DNA of 64,000 nucleotides from Pseudoxanthomonas sp. Root65 (GTDB lineage Bacteria; Pseudomonadota; Gammaproteobacteria; Xanthomonadales; Xanthomonadaceae). The stretch's first letter is position 1, and each line of letters begins with the position of its first letter. The notes under the pieces were generated by a model. It was not told the origin of the DNA. It saw only the letters and a list, made by a program, of their open reading frames with translations, and searched no databases. The translations under genes and the position numbers were made by a program. Below are positions 51,453 to 62,599 of the stretch, piece by piece. The stretch lies in NCBI RefSeq assembly GCF_001427635.1, contig NZ_LMHA01000001.1, positions 1,959,133 to 2,023,132 on the forward strand, in the 5' to 3' direction.

Positions 51453-53876
51453 TCAGAAGATGTCGAAGGCTTCTTCGTCCGGTACGGCGTCTTCGGGGCC
51501 GTACAGGTCGTAGTCCTGGATGCGGTCCATGTCTTCGATCTTCACCCACTCGGTCACGCCGTTGAGGGTGGCCTGCACCATGCCGTCGGGCGGATCGTTC
51601 GCCGCGACCGGTGCGTCCTTCAGCGCCGCGCGCATGTACTCGATCCAGATCGGCAGGGCGGCCTTGCCGCCGTACTCGCGATAGCCCAGCGACTGGAAGT
51701 TGTCGCGACCCACCCACACCACCGTGGCGTAGGTGCCGCCGAAGCCGCCGAACCAGGCGTCGCGATGGTCGTTGGTCGAGCCGGTCTTGCCGCCCACGTC
51801 TTCGCGCCCCAGCACCTTGGCCGCCGTGCCGGTGCCGCGCTGGACCACGTCGCGCATCATCGACACCAGCTGGTAGGCGGTGCGCTCGTCGATCGCGCGC
51901 GGTGCAGTCACCGCATTCGGGTCGGCCGGCTTCTCTTCGGCCTTGGGCGCCTGCGTCGCGGCAGCCGCGGGCTTGGGTGCCTGCGCAGGACCGAAATTGA
52001 AGCCGTCCACCACCTGTGCGGTCGCCGTGCCGGTGCCGGTCTGACCCGCGCCGCAGCCACGGCAGGCGACGGCCGGGTTCTCCTTGAACACCACGTTGCC
52101 TTCGCGGTCCTTGACCTGGTCGATGAACCACGGCGTCACGCGCGAGCCGCCGTTGGCGAACACCGCATAGCCGCGCGCCACCGACAGCGGCGTCAGCGAT
52201 GCGGTGCCCAGCGACATCGACAGGTTGGGCGGCAGTTCGGCCTCGTCGAAGCCGAACTGGCTGATGTAGGTGCGCGCGAACGGCACGCCGATGCCGTCGA
52301 GCAGGCGCACCGACACCAGGTTCCGCGACTGCACGAGGGCCTCGCGCAGGCGCATCGGGCCGCGGAAGCCGCCGCCGTCGTTCTGCGGGCGCCACATGTG
52401 GCCGCGGCGGTCGCGGAACACGACCGGGGCGTCCAGTACGATCGAGGCCGGATTGAAGCCCTTCTCGAACGAGGCCGCATACAGGAACGGCTTGAAGCTG
52501 GAGCCCGGCTGGCGTCGCGCCTGCGTGGCGCGGTTGAACTTGTTGCCGGCGAAGCTGTAGCCGCCGACCAGCGCGCGGACGGCGCCGTTGTTGGCGTCCA
52601 GCGAGACCAGCGCCGCCTGCGCACGCGGGACCTGGTCGATCACGTAGGTGCCTTCGTCCTTGCCCGCCTTGATGCGGGTCAGGTCGCCGCGCTTGAGCAG
52701 CTTGGCGGGCGAGCGCCCGGTCCACTTGCTGGCGGCGACCGGCAGGGTGATCTCCTTGCCGTCGGCCATGACCACCGTCGCGCTGCCGTCGTCGGCGACG
52801 CGGGCTACCACCACCGGCAGCAGGCCGTTCTGGGCGGGAATCCCGCGCAGATGAGTGGCCAGCGCCGACGCATCGGCATCGGCGGCCACGTCGAAATGCT
52901 GTTCGACGCCGTTCCAGCCATGGCGGTGGTCGTACAGGCCCAGGCCATCGCGGACGGCGTCGTTGGCGGCGGTCTGCAGGGTGGCGTCGAGCGTGGTGGT
53001 AACGTGGTAGCCCTTGGTCAGCGCCTCCGGACCGAAGCGCGCGATCATCTCCTGCCGCACCATTTCGGCCACGTACGGGGCGTAGACCTCGATCGGCCGC
53101 TCGTGCGGCTTGGCGTGCATGGGTTCGGCCTTGGCCTGGGCGGCTTCGGCGGCGGTGATGTAGCCGTCCTCGCGCATGCGCTCGACCACGTAGGCGCTGC
53201 GCTGCTGGTTGCGCCCGGGGTTGCTGATCGGGTTGCCGCTGGAGGGGAATTTCAGGGCACTGACCAGGGTGGCCGCCTCGGCCAGCGTCAGCTGGTCCAG
53301 GGTCTTGCCGTAGTAGTACTCGGCGGCGGCGGCAACACCGTAGGAGCGGTTCCCGAAGAAGCTCTTGTTGAGGTACAGCTCCAGGATCTCGTCCTTGGTC
53401 AGCATGTTCTCGATCCGCACGGCCAGCATCATTTCCACCAGCTTGCGGGTGTAGCTGTACTCCGAGCTGAGGAACCACTGTCGGGCGACCTGCTGGGTGA
53501 TCGTGCTGCCGCCGGCCACGCGGCCTTCCTTGCGGCTGACGATCTGCCACACCGCCCGTGCGATGCCGGTCGGGTCGATGCCGTTGTGCTCGTAGAACTT
53601 GCTGTCCTCGGCGGCGATGAAGGCCTGCTTGACCCGGGCCGGGACCTGGTCGATCTGCACCGGATAGCGGCGGATCTCGCCGTACAGGCCCATCAGCCGG
53701 CCGTCGCTGGCGTAGATGTAGAGGGGTTCCTGCAGCTCGACGCTGCGCAGGGACTGGATGTCCGGGACCTTGGCCGAGACCGTGTAATACAGCACCCCCA
53801 GGCCGACTGCGCCGGCGAGGGCAAGTATCAGGAACGTGATGAGGGTCCAACGGAGAAGACGACGGAAACGGGACAT
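51453..53876 (-). CDS. mrcA: Penicillin-binding protein 1A
   Basis: An 807-residue bifunctional cell-wall synthase. A single membrane helix (about 10-33) is followed by the glycosyltransferase domain ([31 protein letters not shown]) and an OB-like insert. The transpeptidase domain has active-site Ser459/Lys462 in [11 protein letters not shown] in [10 protein letters not shown], and KTG at Lys697 (GGKTGSTND). It polymerises and crosslinks peptidoglycan. The start at 53876 ([12 protein letters not shown]) is chosen over a long upstream extension. It is divergent from pilM, a conserved arrangement. Confidence 0.95.
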   Translation of the reverse strand: MSRFRRLLRWTLITFLILALAGAVGLGVLYYTVSAKVPDIQSLRSVELQEPLYIYASDGRLMGLYGEIRRYPVQIDQVPARVKQAFIAAEDSKFYEHNGIDPTGIARAVWQIVSRKEGRVAGGSTITQQVARQWFLSSEYSYTRKLVEMMLAVRIENMLTKDEILELYLNKSFFGNRSYGVAAAAEYYYGKTLDQLTLAEAATLVSALKFPSSGNPISNPGRNQQRSAYVVERMREDGYITAAEAAQAKAEPMHAKPHERPIEVYAPYVAEMVRQEMIARFGPEALTKGYHVTTTLDATLQTAANDAVRDGLGLYDHRHGWNGVEQHFDVAADADASALATHLRGIPAQNGLLPVVVARVADDGSATVVMADGKEITLPVAASKWTGRSPAKLLKRGDLTRIKAGKDEGTYVIDQVPRAQAALVSLDANNGAVRALVGGYSFAGNKFNRATQARRQPGSSFKPFLYAASFEKGFNPASIVLDAPVVFRDRRGHMWRPQNDGGGFRGPMRLREALVQSRNLVSVRLLDGIGVPFARTYISQFGFDEAELPPNLSMSLGTASLTPLSVARGYAVFANGGSRVTPWFIDQVKDREGNVVFKENPAVACRGCGAGQTGTGTATAQVVDGFNFGPAQAPKPAAAATQAPKAEEKPADPNAVTAPRAIDERTAYQLVSMMRDVVQRGTGTAAKVLGREDVGGKTGSTNDHRDAWFGGFGGTYATVVWVGRDNFQSLGYREYGGKAALPIWIEYMRAALKDAPVAANDPPDGMVQATLNGVTEWVKIEDMDRIQDYDLYGPEDAVPDEEAFDIF

Positions 53877-53990
53877 CCAGTGCTTTCCGATTGCAGAATT
53901 CGTAACGGCAGAGTATAGATGACCGCTGGGATCGCCACAGGTGATCCCAAGGGGAACAGGGACTTGGGGAACAACCCTCGTGAAACGTGA

Positions 53991-55150
<1,160 letters not shown>

Positions 55151-55151
<1 letters not shown>

Positions 55152-55906
55152 TGGCAAAAATCAACCTACTCCCATGGCGTGCCGAACGCCGTGTGCAGCG
55201 CCAGCGCGAGTTCTATGTCATGCTCGGCGCCGCCGCGATTGCCGGCCTGCTGCTGTCGTTCCTGTTGTGGTTCCACTACGACCGCCAGGTGTCCGGCCAG
55301 ACCGAGCGCAACGATTTCCTCAAGGACGAGATCGCCAAGGTCCAGGCGCAGAACAAGGAAATCGAGAAGCTCGACGAGCAGAAGCGCCGCCTGCTGGCGC
55401 GCAAGGAAGTCATCGAGAAGCTGCAGGCCAACCGTTCGCAGATGGTCCACCTGTTCGACTCGCTGGTCCGCACCATTCCCGATGGCGTGATGCTGGCCAA
55501 CATCAAGCAGGAAGGCGAGGTGCTGACGCTGCAGGGCCGTGCCCAGTCCAATGCGCGCGTCAGTGCCTACATGCGCAATCTCGAGACCTCCGGCTGGATG
55601 ACCAAGCCCGAGCTGTCGATCATCGAAGCCAAGCCGGAAGAGGTCAAAACGCTGACCAACACCGGTGCCGGCAGCGCGCTGCCGTATGTGTTCACGCTGC
55701 AGGTCAGACTGGCCAATCCGACCGCCGAGCAGGAGGCCGAGTCCGCCGCCGCCGGTGAGGCACCCGCCGATCCGAATGCACCGGCCGCAGCACCTGCGCC
55801 CGCGCCCGCACCGCTGGAAGGCCAGCCTTCCGCGCCGGCACCCGCCGCCCCCGCGCCCGCCGCTCCGGCAGGCGCCACTCCCCCGGCTTCCGGGAGCAAC
55901 TCATGA
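55151..55906 (+). CDS. pilN: Type IV pilus assembly protein PilN
   Basis: A 251-residue inner-membrane protein. The PilM-binding INLLPWR motif lies at the N-terminus, followed by one transmembrane helix (about 22-44), a coiled coil and a ferredoxin-like domain. The C-terminus is an unusual tail of about 60 residues rich in alanine and proline (PAPAPAPLEGQPSAPAPAAP). It forms heterodimers with PilO. It overlaps pilO by 4 bases. Confidence 0.93.
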
Positions 55907-56592
55907 GCCAGAAGACCTCGCTCAAGAACCTGGACATCAACAACATTGGTGCCTGGCCCAAGAACGCCAAGATGGGGTTCTGCGTGGTGCTGGCGATCTT
56001 CATCCTCGCCATGTCCTACTTCCTCTTCGTGAGGGGCAAGACGCAGACGCTGGAGTCGCTGGAGCAGGAAGAAGTCCGCCTGCGCCAGGACTTCGAGAAG
56101 GAACAGGCCAAGGCCGCCAACCTCGAACCCCTGAAACAGCAGTTGGCGCAGATGGAGCAGGTGCTGCAGCAGATGCTGCGCCAGCTGCCCAGCAAGACCG
56201 AGATGCCGGATCTGATCATCGACATCTCGCAGACGGCGCTCTCCAGCGGCCTGACCAATGAACTGTTTCAGCCGCAACCGGAAACGCTCAAGGAGTTCTA
56301 CGCCGAGAAGCCGATCCAGCTGCGCATGGTGGGCAACTACCACCAGTTCGGCGCCTTCGTCAGTGGCGTGGCGTCGCTGCCGCGCGTGGTCATCCTGACC
56401 ATGCACGACATCTCGCTGCAGCCGAAGGAAGGCAAGGGCGGCATCAACCGTGGCGCCCTGGAGCTGTCCGGCACGGTCAAGACCTACCGCTATCTTGATG
56501 AGACCGAGGTCGCCGAGCAGGAGGCCGCGGCCGCCGAAGCGGCGAAGGCCGACGGCAAGAAGGGCGCGGCCAAGTCGGGAGGAGCCCCATGA
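55903..56592 (+). CDS. pilO: Type IV pilus assembly protein PilO
   Basis: A 229-residue inner-membrane protein. A short cytoplasmic segment (LKNLDINNIGAWPKNAKMGF) precedes one transmembrane helix (about 28-46). Then come a coiled coil (EEVRLRQDFEKEQAKAANLE) and a ferredoxin-like domain (FAEKPIQLRMVGNYHQFG-like YAEKPIQLRMVGNYHQFG, PRVVILTMHDISL). PilO joins PilN and PilP to connect the motor to the secretin. It overlaps pilP by 4 bases. Confidence 0.93.
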   Translation: MSQKTSLKNLDINNIGAWPKNAKMGFCVVLAIFILAMSYFLFVRGKTQTLESLEQEEVRLRQDFEKEQAKAANLEPLKQQLAQMEQVLQQMLRQLPSKTEMPDLIIDISQTALSSGLTNELFQPQPETLKEFYAEKPIQLRMVGNYHQFGAFVSGVASLPRVVILTMHDISLQPKEGKGGINRGALELSGTVKTYRYLDETEVAEQEAAAAEAAKADGKKGAAKSGGAP

Positions 56593-57113
56593 TGCGCAGC
56601 AACTGGCACTGGATGATCCTCGCCGTCCTCGTGACCTCCGGCTGCGCACGCGGCGTCACCAGCACGCCGGGCGATGCCCCGAACCTGGAGAAGTGGGTGG
56701 AGGACGTGCGTGCACGCCCCGCGCCGCCGCTGGAGCCGCTGCCGGTGATGCAGCAGTTCGAGACCTTCGAGTACGCCGCACAGACGTTGCGCGATCCTTT
56801 CAGCAACGCCTGGAGCAACAGCGATACGGGCGGGTTGCGGCCTGACCCGGACCGCCGCAAGGAAACACTGGAGCAGTACCCGCTGGACAGCCTGGACATG
56901 GTCGGTACGATCGGCAAGGGGGCAGGTCTGGTGGCACTGGTGATGGGACCCGACAAGGTCACCTACCGGGTACGTCCGGGGAACTATCTGGGCCAGAGCG
57001 ATGGCCGGGTCACCTCGGTCCGCGAAGATGGCGTCGAACTTGTCGAACTAGTGCCGGATGGCGCGGGCGGCTGGCTGGAACGGCCGGCATCGCTGGCGCT
57101 TGAAGATCAATGA
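56589..57113 (+). CDS. pilP: Type IV pilus lipoprotein PilP
   Basis: A 174-residue lipoprotein (VTSGCARG, lipid-modified Cys near 18). A disordered linker is followed by the HR-like beta domain (QYPLDSLDMVGTIGKGAGLV, VTYRVRPGNYLGQSDGRVTS). PilP links PilNO to the N-domains of PilQ in the periplasm. It directly precedes pilQ. Confidence 0.93.
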   Translation: MMRSNWHWMILAVLVTSGCARGVTSTPGDAPNLEKWVEDVRARPAPPLEPLPVMQQFETFEYAAQTLRDPFSNAWSNSDTGGLRPDPDRRKETLEQYPLDSLDMVGTIGKGAGLVALVMGPDKVTYRVRPGNYLGQSDGRVTSVREDGVELVELVPDGAGGWLERPASLALEDQ

Positions 57114-57127
57114 TTGGGGGATACACG

Positions 57128-59047
57128 ATGACCGCTACGAATGCCTACCGCCTGCGGCCGTCCCGGCGCCTGGCTACCTTCCGGCTCTGCTCTCTGGGGC
57201 TGGCCATCGGCCTGTTTGCCGCGGCAAGCGCTGCAGGTGCCGTCTCGCCGACGACGCATGCGACGTCCCCCGCCACCCAGTCCGCCTCCGCCGTGTCGGT
57301 GTCCAACATCGACTTCCGGCGCGGGGAAGACGGGGCCGGCCGCCTCGTGATCAAGTTCGACGGACAGGGCGCTGCGCCCGACCTGCGCAATCAGGGTGAC
57401 GGCGTGGTGGTGAGCGTCGGCAACGCCACGCTGCCGGCATCGCTGCAGCGCGCACTCAACGTGGTCGACTTCGCGACCCCGGTACAGCGCGTCGACGCCC
57501 AGAGCAAGGGCGGCGGCACGCAGCTGGTGCTCAGCACGCGCGGCGACTTCGAGTCGCTGGCGTACCAGTCCGGCAATGAATACGTCGTCGAAATCGTGCC
57601 GCGCGCGGCGCAGAAAGCCATGGGCGGCGCCAGCACGAGCTCCGGCACCAGCGCCTCGGCGGTGGTGGCCGCTGCGCAGAAGGTGGCGGCCGAAGCGCGC
57701 CGCTACAGCGGTCGCCCGGTGACGTTCAACTTCCAGGACGTGCCGGTACGCACGGTGCTGCAGCTGATCGCCGAAGAGTCGAACCTCAACATCGTCGCGT
57801 CCGACACCGTCCAGGGCAACGTCACGCTGCGGCTGGTCAACGTCCCGTGGGACCAGGCACTGGACATCGTGCTGCGCGCCAAGGGCCTGGACAAGCGCCG
57901 TGACGGCGCCGTGGTCTGGGTGGCGCCGCAGCCCGAACTGGCCAAGTTCGAGCAGGACAAGGAAGACGCCCGCATCGCGATCGAGAATCGCCAGGACATG
58001 GTCACCGACTACGTCCAGATCAACTATCACAGCGCTGCGGCGATCTTCAAGGCACTGACCGAAGCCAAGGGCATCGGCAACCAGGGCAATAGCGGTGGCG
58101 GTGGTGGTGGCGGCGGTAATCGCGATCAGGAAAATGGTTTCCTCTCGCCACGTGGACGCATCGTCGCCGACGAGCGCACCAACATGCTGATGATCAGCGA
58201 CATCCCGAAAAAGGTCGCGCAAATGCGCGAGTTGATTTCGACGATCGACCGGCCGGTCGATCAGGTGTTGATCGAAGGCCGCATCGTCATTGCAAGCGAC
58301 ACCTTCGCCCGCGATCTCGGTGCGCGGTTCGGCATCAATGGCCGCCGCGCCGGTGACCGCACGCAGATCATCGGTGGCAACATTACCGACAATGTGAATA
58401 CCGGCAACGGCGACGACCGTGTCCTGCCGCGTGATTTGAACGTCAATCTGCCTGCGGGCGGCTTCACCCAGTCGGCCGCTGGTGCGATCGCGTACACGCT
58501 GCTGGGTCGCAACTTCGACCTGGATATCGAGCTCTCGGCGATGCAGGAAGAAGGTCGCGGTGAGGTGATCTCCAATCCTCGCCTGGTGACGGCCAACCAG
58601 CGCGAGGGTGTCATCCGGCAGGGCAAGGAAATCGGCTACGTCACGATCACCGCCGGCCAGGGTGGCGTCGCCACGCCGAACGTGCAGTTCAAGGAAGCGT
58701 TGCTGGAAATGAAGGTCATGCCGACCATCACCAACGACAATCGCGTTTTCCTGAACCTGAACGTCAAGAAGGATGAGGTGGCAGAGCTGATCACACTGGA
58801 AGGCTATGGCACCGTGCCGACGATCGACAAGCGCGAAATCAACACGGCGGTGCTGGTCGAGGATGGCCAGACCGTCGTGATCGGTGGCGTGTATGAGTTC
58901 GCCGACCGCAGCAGCGTCGCAAAGGTGCCGTTCCTGGGCGACATCCCCTTCCTGGGCAACCTGTTCAAGAAGAAGGGTCGCAGCAAGGAGAAGGCAGAAC
59001 TGCTGATCTTCATTACCCCCAAGGTGTTGTCGGTCGCCAAGCGCTGA
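57128..59047 (+). CDS. pilQ: Type IV pilus secretin PilQ
   Basis: A 639-residue outer-membrane secretin. Signal peptide about 1-40. An AMIN domain (VSNIDFRRGEDGAGRLVIKF), secretin/TonB short N-domain (PVTFNFQDVPVRTVLQLIAE), N1 domain, a Gly-rich linker (about 322-335), and the secretin core (LDIELSAMQEEGRGEVISNP; VPFLGDIPFLGNLFKKKG) follow in order. It forms the pore through which pili exit. ATG 57128 has GGGGG 8 bases upstream and is preferred over ATG 57110, which overlaps the pilP stop. A terminator follows. Confidence 0.94.
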   Translation: MTATNAYRLRPSRRLATFRLCSLGLAIGLFAAASAAGAVSPTTHATSPATQSASAVSVSNIDFRRGEDGAGRLVIKFDGQGAAPDLRNQGDGVVVSVGNATLPASLQRALNVVDFATPVQRVDAQSKGGGTQLVLSTRGDFESLAYQSGNEYVVEIVPRAAQKAMGGASTSSGTSASAVVAAAQKVAAEARRYSGRPVTFNFQDVPVRTVLQLIAEESNLNIVASDTVQGNVTLRLVNVPWDQALDIVLRAKGLDKRRDGAVVWVAPQPELAKFEQDKEDARIAIENRQDMVTDYVQINYHSAAAIFKALTEAKGIGNQGNSGGGGGGGGNRDQENGFLSPRGRIVADERTNMLMISDIPKKVAQMRELISTIDRPVDQVLIEGRIVIASDTFARDLGARFGINGRRAGDRTQIIGGNITDNVNTGNGDDRVLPRDLNVNLPAGGFTQSAAGAIAYTLLGRNFDLDIELSAMQEEGRGEVISNPRLVTANQREGVIRQGKEIGYVTITAGQGGVATPNVQFKEALLEMKVMPTITNDNRVFLNLNVKKDEVAELITLEGYGTVPTIDKREINTAVLVEDGQTVVIGGVYEFADRSSVAKVPFLGDIPFLGNLFKKKGRSKEKAELLIFITPKVLSVAKR

Positions 59048-59072
59048 TCCAGGCTGTTGCAGCACACACGAG

Positions 59073-59100
59073 ACGGGCCGCTTCTGCGGCCCGTTTTGTT
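59073..59100 (+). terminator. Rho-independent terminator after pilQ
   Basis: A 9-base-pair stem (ACGGGCCGC / GCGGCCCGT) with loop TTCT is followed by TTTGTTTT. It closes the pilMNOPQ operon. Confidence 0.9.
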
Positions 59101-59216
59101 TTCGGGGCGAAGCGTCGCGAACTGGCGCTGAACCCCTGCCGTTCCGCACGGGGACGACGGGAACCCGCATGGCACACTGACGGTCCCACGCGCACCACCC
59201 GGACCGTCCTGAGCCC

Positions 59217-60206
59217 ATGGATAGCATGCCGCCCGATGCCCGCCTGTTCGATCGCTTTTCCGCCCTGCGCGCGGATCTGTCGCAGACCATCGTCGGGCAG
59301 TCGGCCCTGGTCGAGCGCCTGCTGATCGCATTGCTGGCCGATGGCCATCTGCTGGTGGAGGGCGCGCCCGGGCTGGCCAAGACCACCGCCATTCGGGCGC
59401 TGGCGTCGCGGTTGCAGGCCGAGTTCGCGCGCGTGCAGTTCACGCCCGACCTGCTGCCGGCGGACCTGACCGGCACCGAAGTGTGGCGCCCGCAAGAAGG
59501 GCGTTTCGAGTTCCAGGCGGGGCCGATCTTCCATCCGCTGCTGCTGGCCGACGAAATCAACCGCGCGCCGGCGAAGGTGCAGTCGGCGCTGCTGGAGGCC
59601 ATGGGCGAGCGGCAGGTGACCGTCGGCCGGCACACCTATCCGTTGCCGGCCCTGTTCCTTGTGATGGCGACGCAGAATCCGATCGAACAGGAGGGCACGT
59701 TTCCGCTGCCGGAAGCGCAGCTCGACCGTTTCCTGATGCACGTGAAGATCGGTTATCCGGAAGCGGCGGCCGAGGCCGACATCCTGCGCCTGGCACGCGA
59801 CCGTGCGCGTGAGCAGATGCAATCCGTTCCCGCCGCGGTCGCGCGCATGCCGCTGGAAGATGTGTTCGAGGCGCGGACGCAGGTGCTGGATCTGCACCTG
59901 GCGCCGACACTGGAGCGTTATCTGATCGAACTCGTGCTCGCCTCGCGCGATGCGTCCCGTTATGACGCATCGCTGGCGCGGCGCATCGCCTGGGGCGCGA
60001 GTCCGCGCGGCTCCATCGCCCTTGAGCGGTGCGCGCGTGCGCGCGCCTGGCTGGCGGGGCGCGATTACGTCACGCCCGACGACATCCGCGCCATCGCACC
60101 CGACGTGTTGCGCCACCGCGTGCTGCCCAGCTACGAAGCCACTGCGGAAGGCTGGGACGGCGACCGGCTGGTGAAGGCGTTGCTCGACGTGGTTCCGTTG
60201 CCCTGA
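59217..60206 (+). CDS. MoxR-family AAA+ ATPase
   Basis: A 329-residue MoxR AAA+ protein. Walker A is EGAPGLAKTTAI, Walker B is LLADEINRAPAK, sensor I is in MATQNPIEQEGTFPLPEAQL, and an arginine-finger region follows. MoxR proteins act as chaperone-like assembly factors with VWA partners. It is first of a five-gene cluster with DUF58, DUF4381 and two VWA proteins, the BatA/BatB-type arrangement. Confidence 0.92.
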   Translation: MDSMPPDARLFDRFSALRADLSQTIVGQSALVERLLIALLADGHLLVEGAPGLAKTTAIRALASRLQAEFARVQFTPDLLPADLTGTEVWRPQEGRFEFQAGPIFHPLLLADEINRAPAKVQSALLEAMGERQVTVGRHTYPLPALFLVMATQNPIEQEGTFPLPEAQLDRFLMHVKIGYPEAAAEADILRLARDRAREQMQSVPAAVARMPLEDVFEARTQVLDLHLAPTLERYLIELVLASRDASRYDASLARRIAWGASPRGSIALERCARARAWLAGRDYVTPDDIRAIAPDVLRHRVLPSYEATAEGWDGDRLVKALLDVVPLP

Positions 60207-60225
60207 GCCCGGACGGCACGGCGCC

Positions 60226-61122
60226 ATGAGCGAAGGCATCACGCCCACCCTGGCCGAGCTGATCGCGCTGCGCGCCAGCGCACAGCGGCGTCCGCCGGCG
60301 CGGCGCGGGCGTCATTCGGTCACCGGCCCCTCCGCGTCGCCGCTGCGTGGGCGCGGGATGGAATACGCGGAGTCGCGCGAATACGTCGCCGGCGACGACG
60401 TCCGCCATATCGACTGGCGCCTGACGGCCCGCAGCGGACGCACGCATACCAAACTGTTCCAGGCCGAGCGCGAGCGGCTGACGCTGATCGTGGCCGACAC
60501 GTCGCCGCTGCTGTACTTCGGCACGCGCACGCGCTTCAAGTCCGTGCAGGCCGCGCGTGCGGGCGCGGTTGCCGCCTGGCAGGCGGTGCGCGAGGGCGAT
60601 CGTCTCGCCATCCTGCGTGGCAGCATGACCGAGGCGCCGGTGCCTCCCGCCGGTGGCACGCGGGGTGCACTGCGGGTGCTAGACGCCCTGGTGCGCTGGT
60701 ATGCGATGCCACCCAAGGAGGACCTCGGCCTGGCGTTCGCGCTTGATCATGCGGCGCGTCTGTTGCGGCCGGGTTCGCGGCTGCTGGTACTCGCCGATCC
60801 GCACAGTCTGGCGTCCATTCCCGAGTCGCGATGGCCGGCGCTGGCCGCGCACCACGACGTCATCGTCCTGCTGCTGACCGATCCACTGGAAACGTCGCCG
60901 CCATTGCAGCGTCTGCCGTTCGCGCTGGGCAGCCAGCGTGTCGAACTGGACCTGGCCAGCGACGCGCAGCGCGAGGCGTGGCGTGCCGAATTCCAGCAGC
61001 CCCTCGAGCGCGCGCTCGATCGCCTGCCGGCACGCGGCGTGCAGGTGCGCACGCTGTCGACCGAGGCCTCCAGCGATGCCTGGCTGGTCGCGCTGGGTCG
61101 CGCCCAGCCGCAGGTGGCGTGA
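60226..61122 (+). CDS. DUF58-domain protein
   Basis: A 298-residue DUF58 protein of the MoxR-associated cluster. The signature GRGMEYAESREYVAGDDVRHIDWRLTARSG is present near residues 44-72. The following VWA-like half contains LIVADTSPLLYF and LVLADPHSL. DUF58 proteins are expected to interact with the MoxR ATPase and VWA partners. Function unproven. It begins 19 bases after the MoxR stop. Confidence 0.88.
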   Translation: MSEGITPTLAELIALRASAQRRPPARRGRHSVTGPSASPLRGRGMEYAESREYVAGDDVRHIDWRLTARSGRTHTKLFQAERERLTLIVADTSPLLYFGTRTRFKSVQAARAGAVAAWQAVREGDRLAILRGSMTEAPVPPAGGTRGALRVLDALVRWYAMPPKEDLGLAFALDHAARLLRPGSRLLVLADPHSLASIPESRWPALAAHHDVIVLLLTDPLETSPPLQRLPFALGSQRVELDLASDAQREAWRAEFQQPLERALDRLPARGVQVRTLSTEASSDAWLVALGRAQPQVA

Positions 61123-61124
61123 CG

Positions 61125-61580
61125 ATGCTCCTCGGCACGCTGGTGTTGCGCGATGTACACGAGCCTGCGTCGCCGTCGTGGTGGCCGCTCGCGCCGGGCT
61201 GGTGGCTGGTCGTGGCGGCCGCGCTGCTGGTGGTGGTCGGCGTGGTGGCCTGGCGCGTGCACCGGCATCGCCGGCGACAGGCGTGGTTGCGCTGGTTCGA
61301 CGCGGCCGCCGAGGCCGGCACGCCTGCCGACAAGGTGGCGGCGATGTCCGAACGGCTGCGCCGGGCCGCACGTCGACTGGATCCTGCCGCCGACCGGCTG
61401 GAAGGCGAAGCGTGGCTGGCCTTCCTGGATGGTGGGCGAGGCGACCACGCGTTCTCGCAGGGTCCCGGCCGGCTGTTGCTCGACGGTGGCTATCGCCGCG
61501 AGGTCGCTCCTGCCGACCTTATGTCGGCCACGGCGGTGGCGCGCGCGCGTTTCCTCGAACTGATGGCGGGCACGCGATGA
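61125..61580 (+). CDS. DUF4381-domain protein
   Basis: A 151-residue protein with one transmembrane helix (WWPLAPGWWLVVAAALLVVV) and a cytoplasmic arginine-rich linker. A helical C-terminal domain follows (LVLRDVHEP at the N-terminus marks the family). It overlaps the next gene by 4 bases. Such genes sit between DUF58 and VWA genes in MoxR operons. Confidence 0.85.
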   Translation: MLLGTLVLRDVHEPASPSWWPLAPGWWLVVAAALLVVVGVVAWRVHRHRRRQAWLRWFDAAAEAGTPADKVAAMSERLRRAARRLDPAADRLEGEAWLAFLDGGRGDHAFSQGPGRLLLDGGYRREVAPADLMSATAVARARFLELMAGTR

Positions 61581-62599
61581 GCCTGTCGTTGCCCGCCCTG
61601 CAGTGGCTGCAGGATGGCTATGCCGGCTTCGCGTGGCCCTGGCTGTGGCTGGCGTTTCCATTGCCGTGGCTGGCCGGCTGGCTGCTGCCGGCGCGACGTA
61701 CCCAGACCGATGCGTTGAAGGTGCCTTATGGATCTTCGGTGCAGGCGATCGCCCGCCAGGGTGGCCGCGGATTGCCCAAGCGTGCCGCCGCGCTGGCCTG
61801 GCTGGCGTGGTTCCTGCTGTGCGCGGCCGCCGCGCGGCCCCAGCAGTTCGGCGAAGCGGTGACGCCGCCGGTGAGTGGGCGCGACCTGATGCTGGCGGTG
61901 GACCTGTCGGGCAGCATGACCGAACCCGACATGGAACTGGGCGGCGCCGTGGTGGATCGGCTGACGGCGGCGAAGGCGGTGCTGGCGGACTTCCTCGACC
62001 GTCGCGAGGGCGATCGCGTCGGCCTGCTGGTGTTCGGCCAGAGTGCGTACGCGATGACACCGCTGACACGCGATCTGCAGACCGTGCGCGAGCAACTGCG
62101 CGACGCCGTCGCCGGCCTTGCCGGACGCGAGACCGCCATTGGCGACGCGATCGCCCTGGCCGTTCGCCGCCTGCGCATGCAGCAGGACGGCCAGCGCGTG
62201 CTGATCCTGCTCACCGACGGCGTCAATTCCGCCGGCGTGCTGACGCCGCAGAAGGCGGCGGAGCTGGCGAAGGAAGAACGCGTGCGCATCCACACCATCG
62301 CCTTTGGTGGCGATGGCGGCATCAGCGTGTTCGGCATTCCCCTGCCGATGCCGGCGAGCTCACCGGAGGCCATCGACGAGGCGACGCTGCGCGATGTCGC
62401 CGCGCAGACCGGCGGGCGTTTCTATCGCGCACGGGACACTCGCGAACTGGCGGGCATCTATGCCGAACTGGACCGGCTGGAGCCGGTCGAACAACCCGGC
62501 AAAGCGGTGCGTCCGCGCATCGAGCGCTATGCCTGGCCGCTCGCGGCGGCGCTCTTGGTGGCGCTGCTTGCCGTCCTGCTGCCGCGGAGGCGGGCATGA
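61577..62599 (+). CDS. BatA-type VWA membrane protein
   Basis: A 340-residue membrane protein with N-terminal helices (about 18-38 and 70-86). A von Willebrand A domain has an intact metal-ion site DLSGS (Asp109, Ser111, Ser113), with RDLQTVREQLRDAVAGLAGR and LILLTDGVNSAGVLTP. A C-terminal helix (YAWPLAAALLVALLAVLLPR) follows. The VWA would lie in the periplasm. It is coupled by 4-base overlaps to both neighbours. Confidence 0.92.
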   Translation: MSLSLPALQWLQDGYAGFAWPWLWLAFPLPWLAGWLLPARRTQTDALKVPYGSSVQAIARQGGRGLPKRAAALAWLAWFLLCAAAARPQQFGEAVTPPVSGRDLMLAVDLSGSMTEPDMELGGAVVDRLTAAKAVLADFLDRREGDRVGLLVFGQSAYAMTPLTRDLQTVREQLRDAVAGLAGRETAIGDAIALAVRRLRMQQDGQRVLILLTDGVNSAGVLTPQKAAELAKEERVRIHTIAFGGDGGISVFGIPLPMPASSPEAIDEATLRDVAAQTGGRFYRARDTRELAGIYAELDRLEPVEQPGKAVRPRIERYAWPLAAALLVALLAVLLPRRRA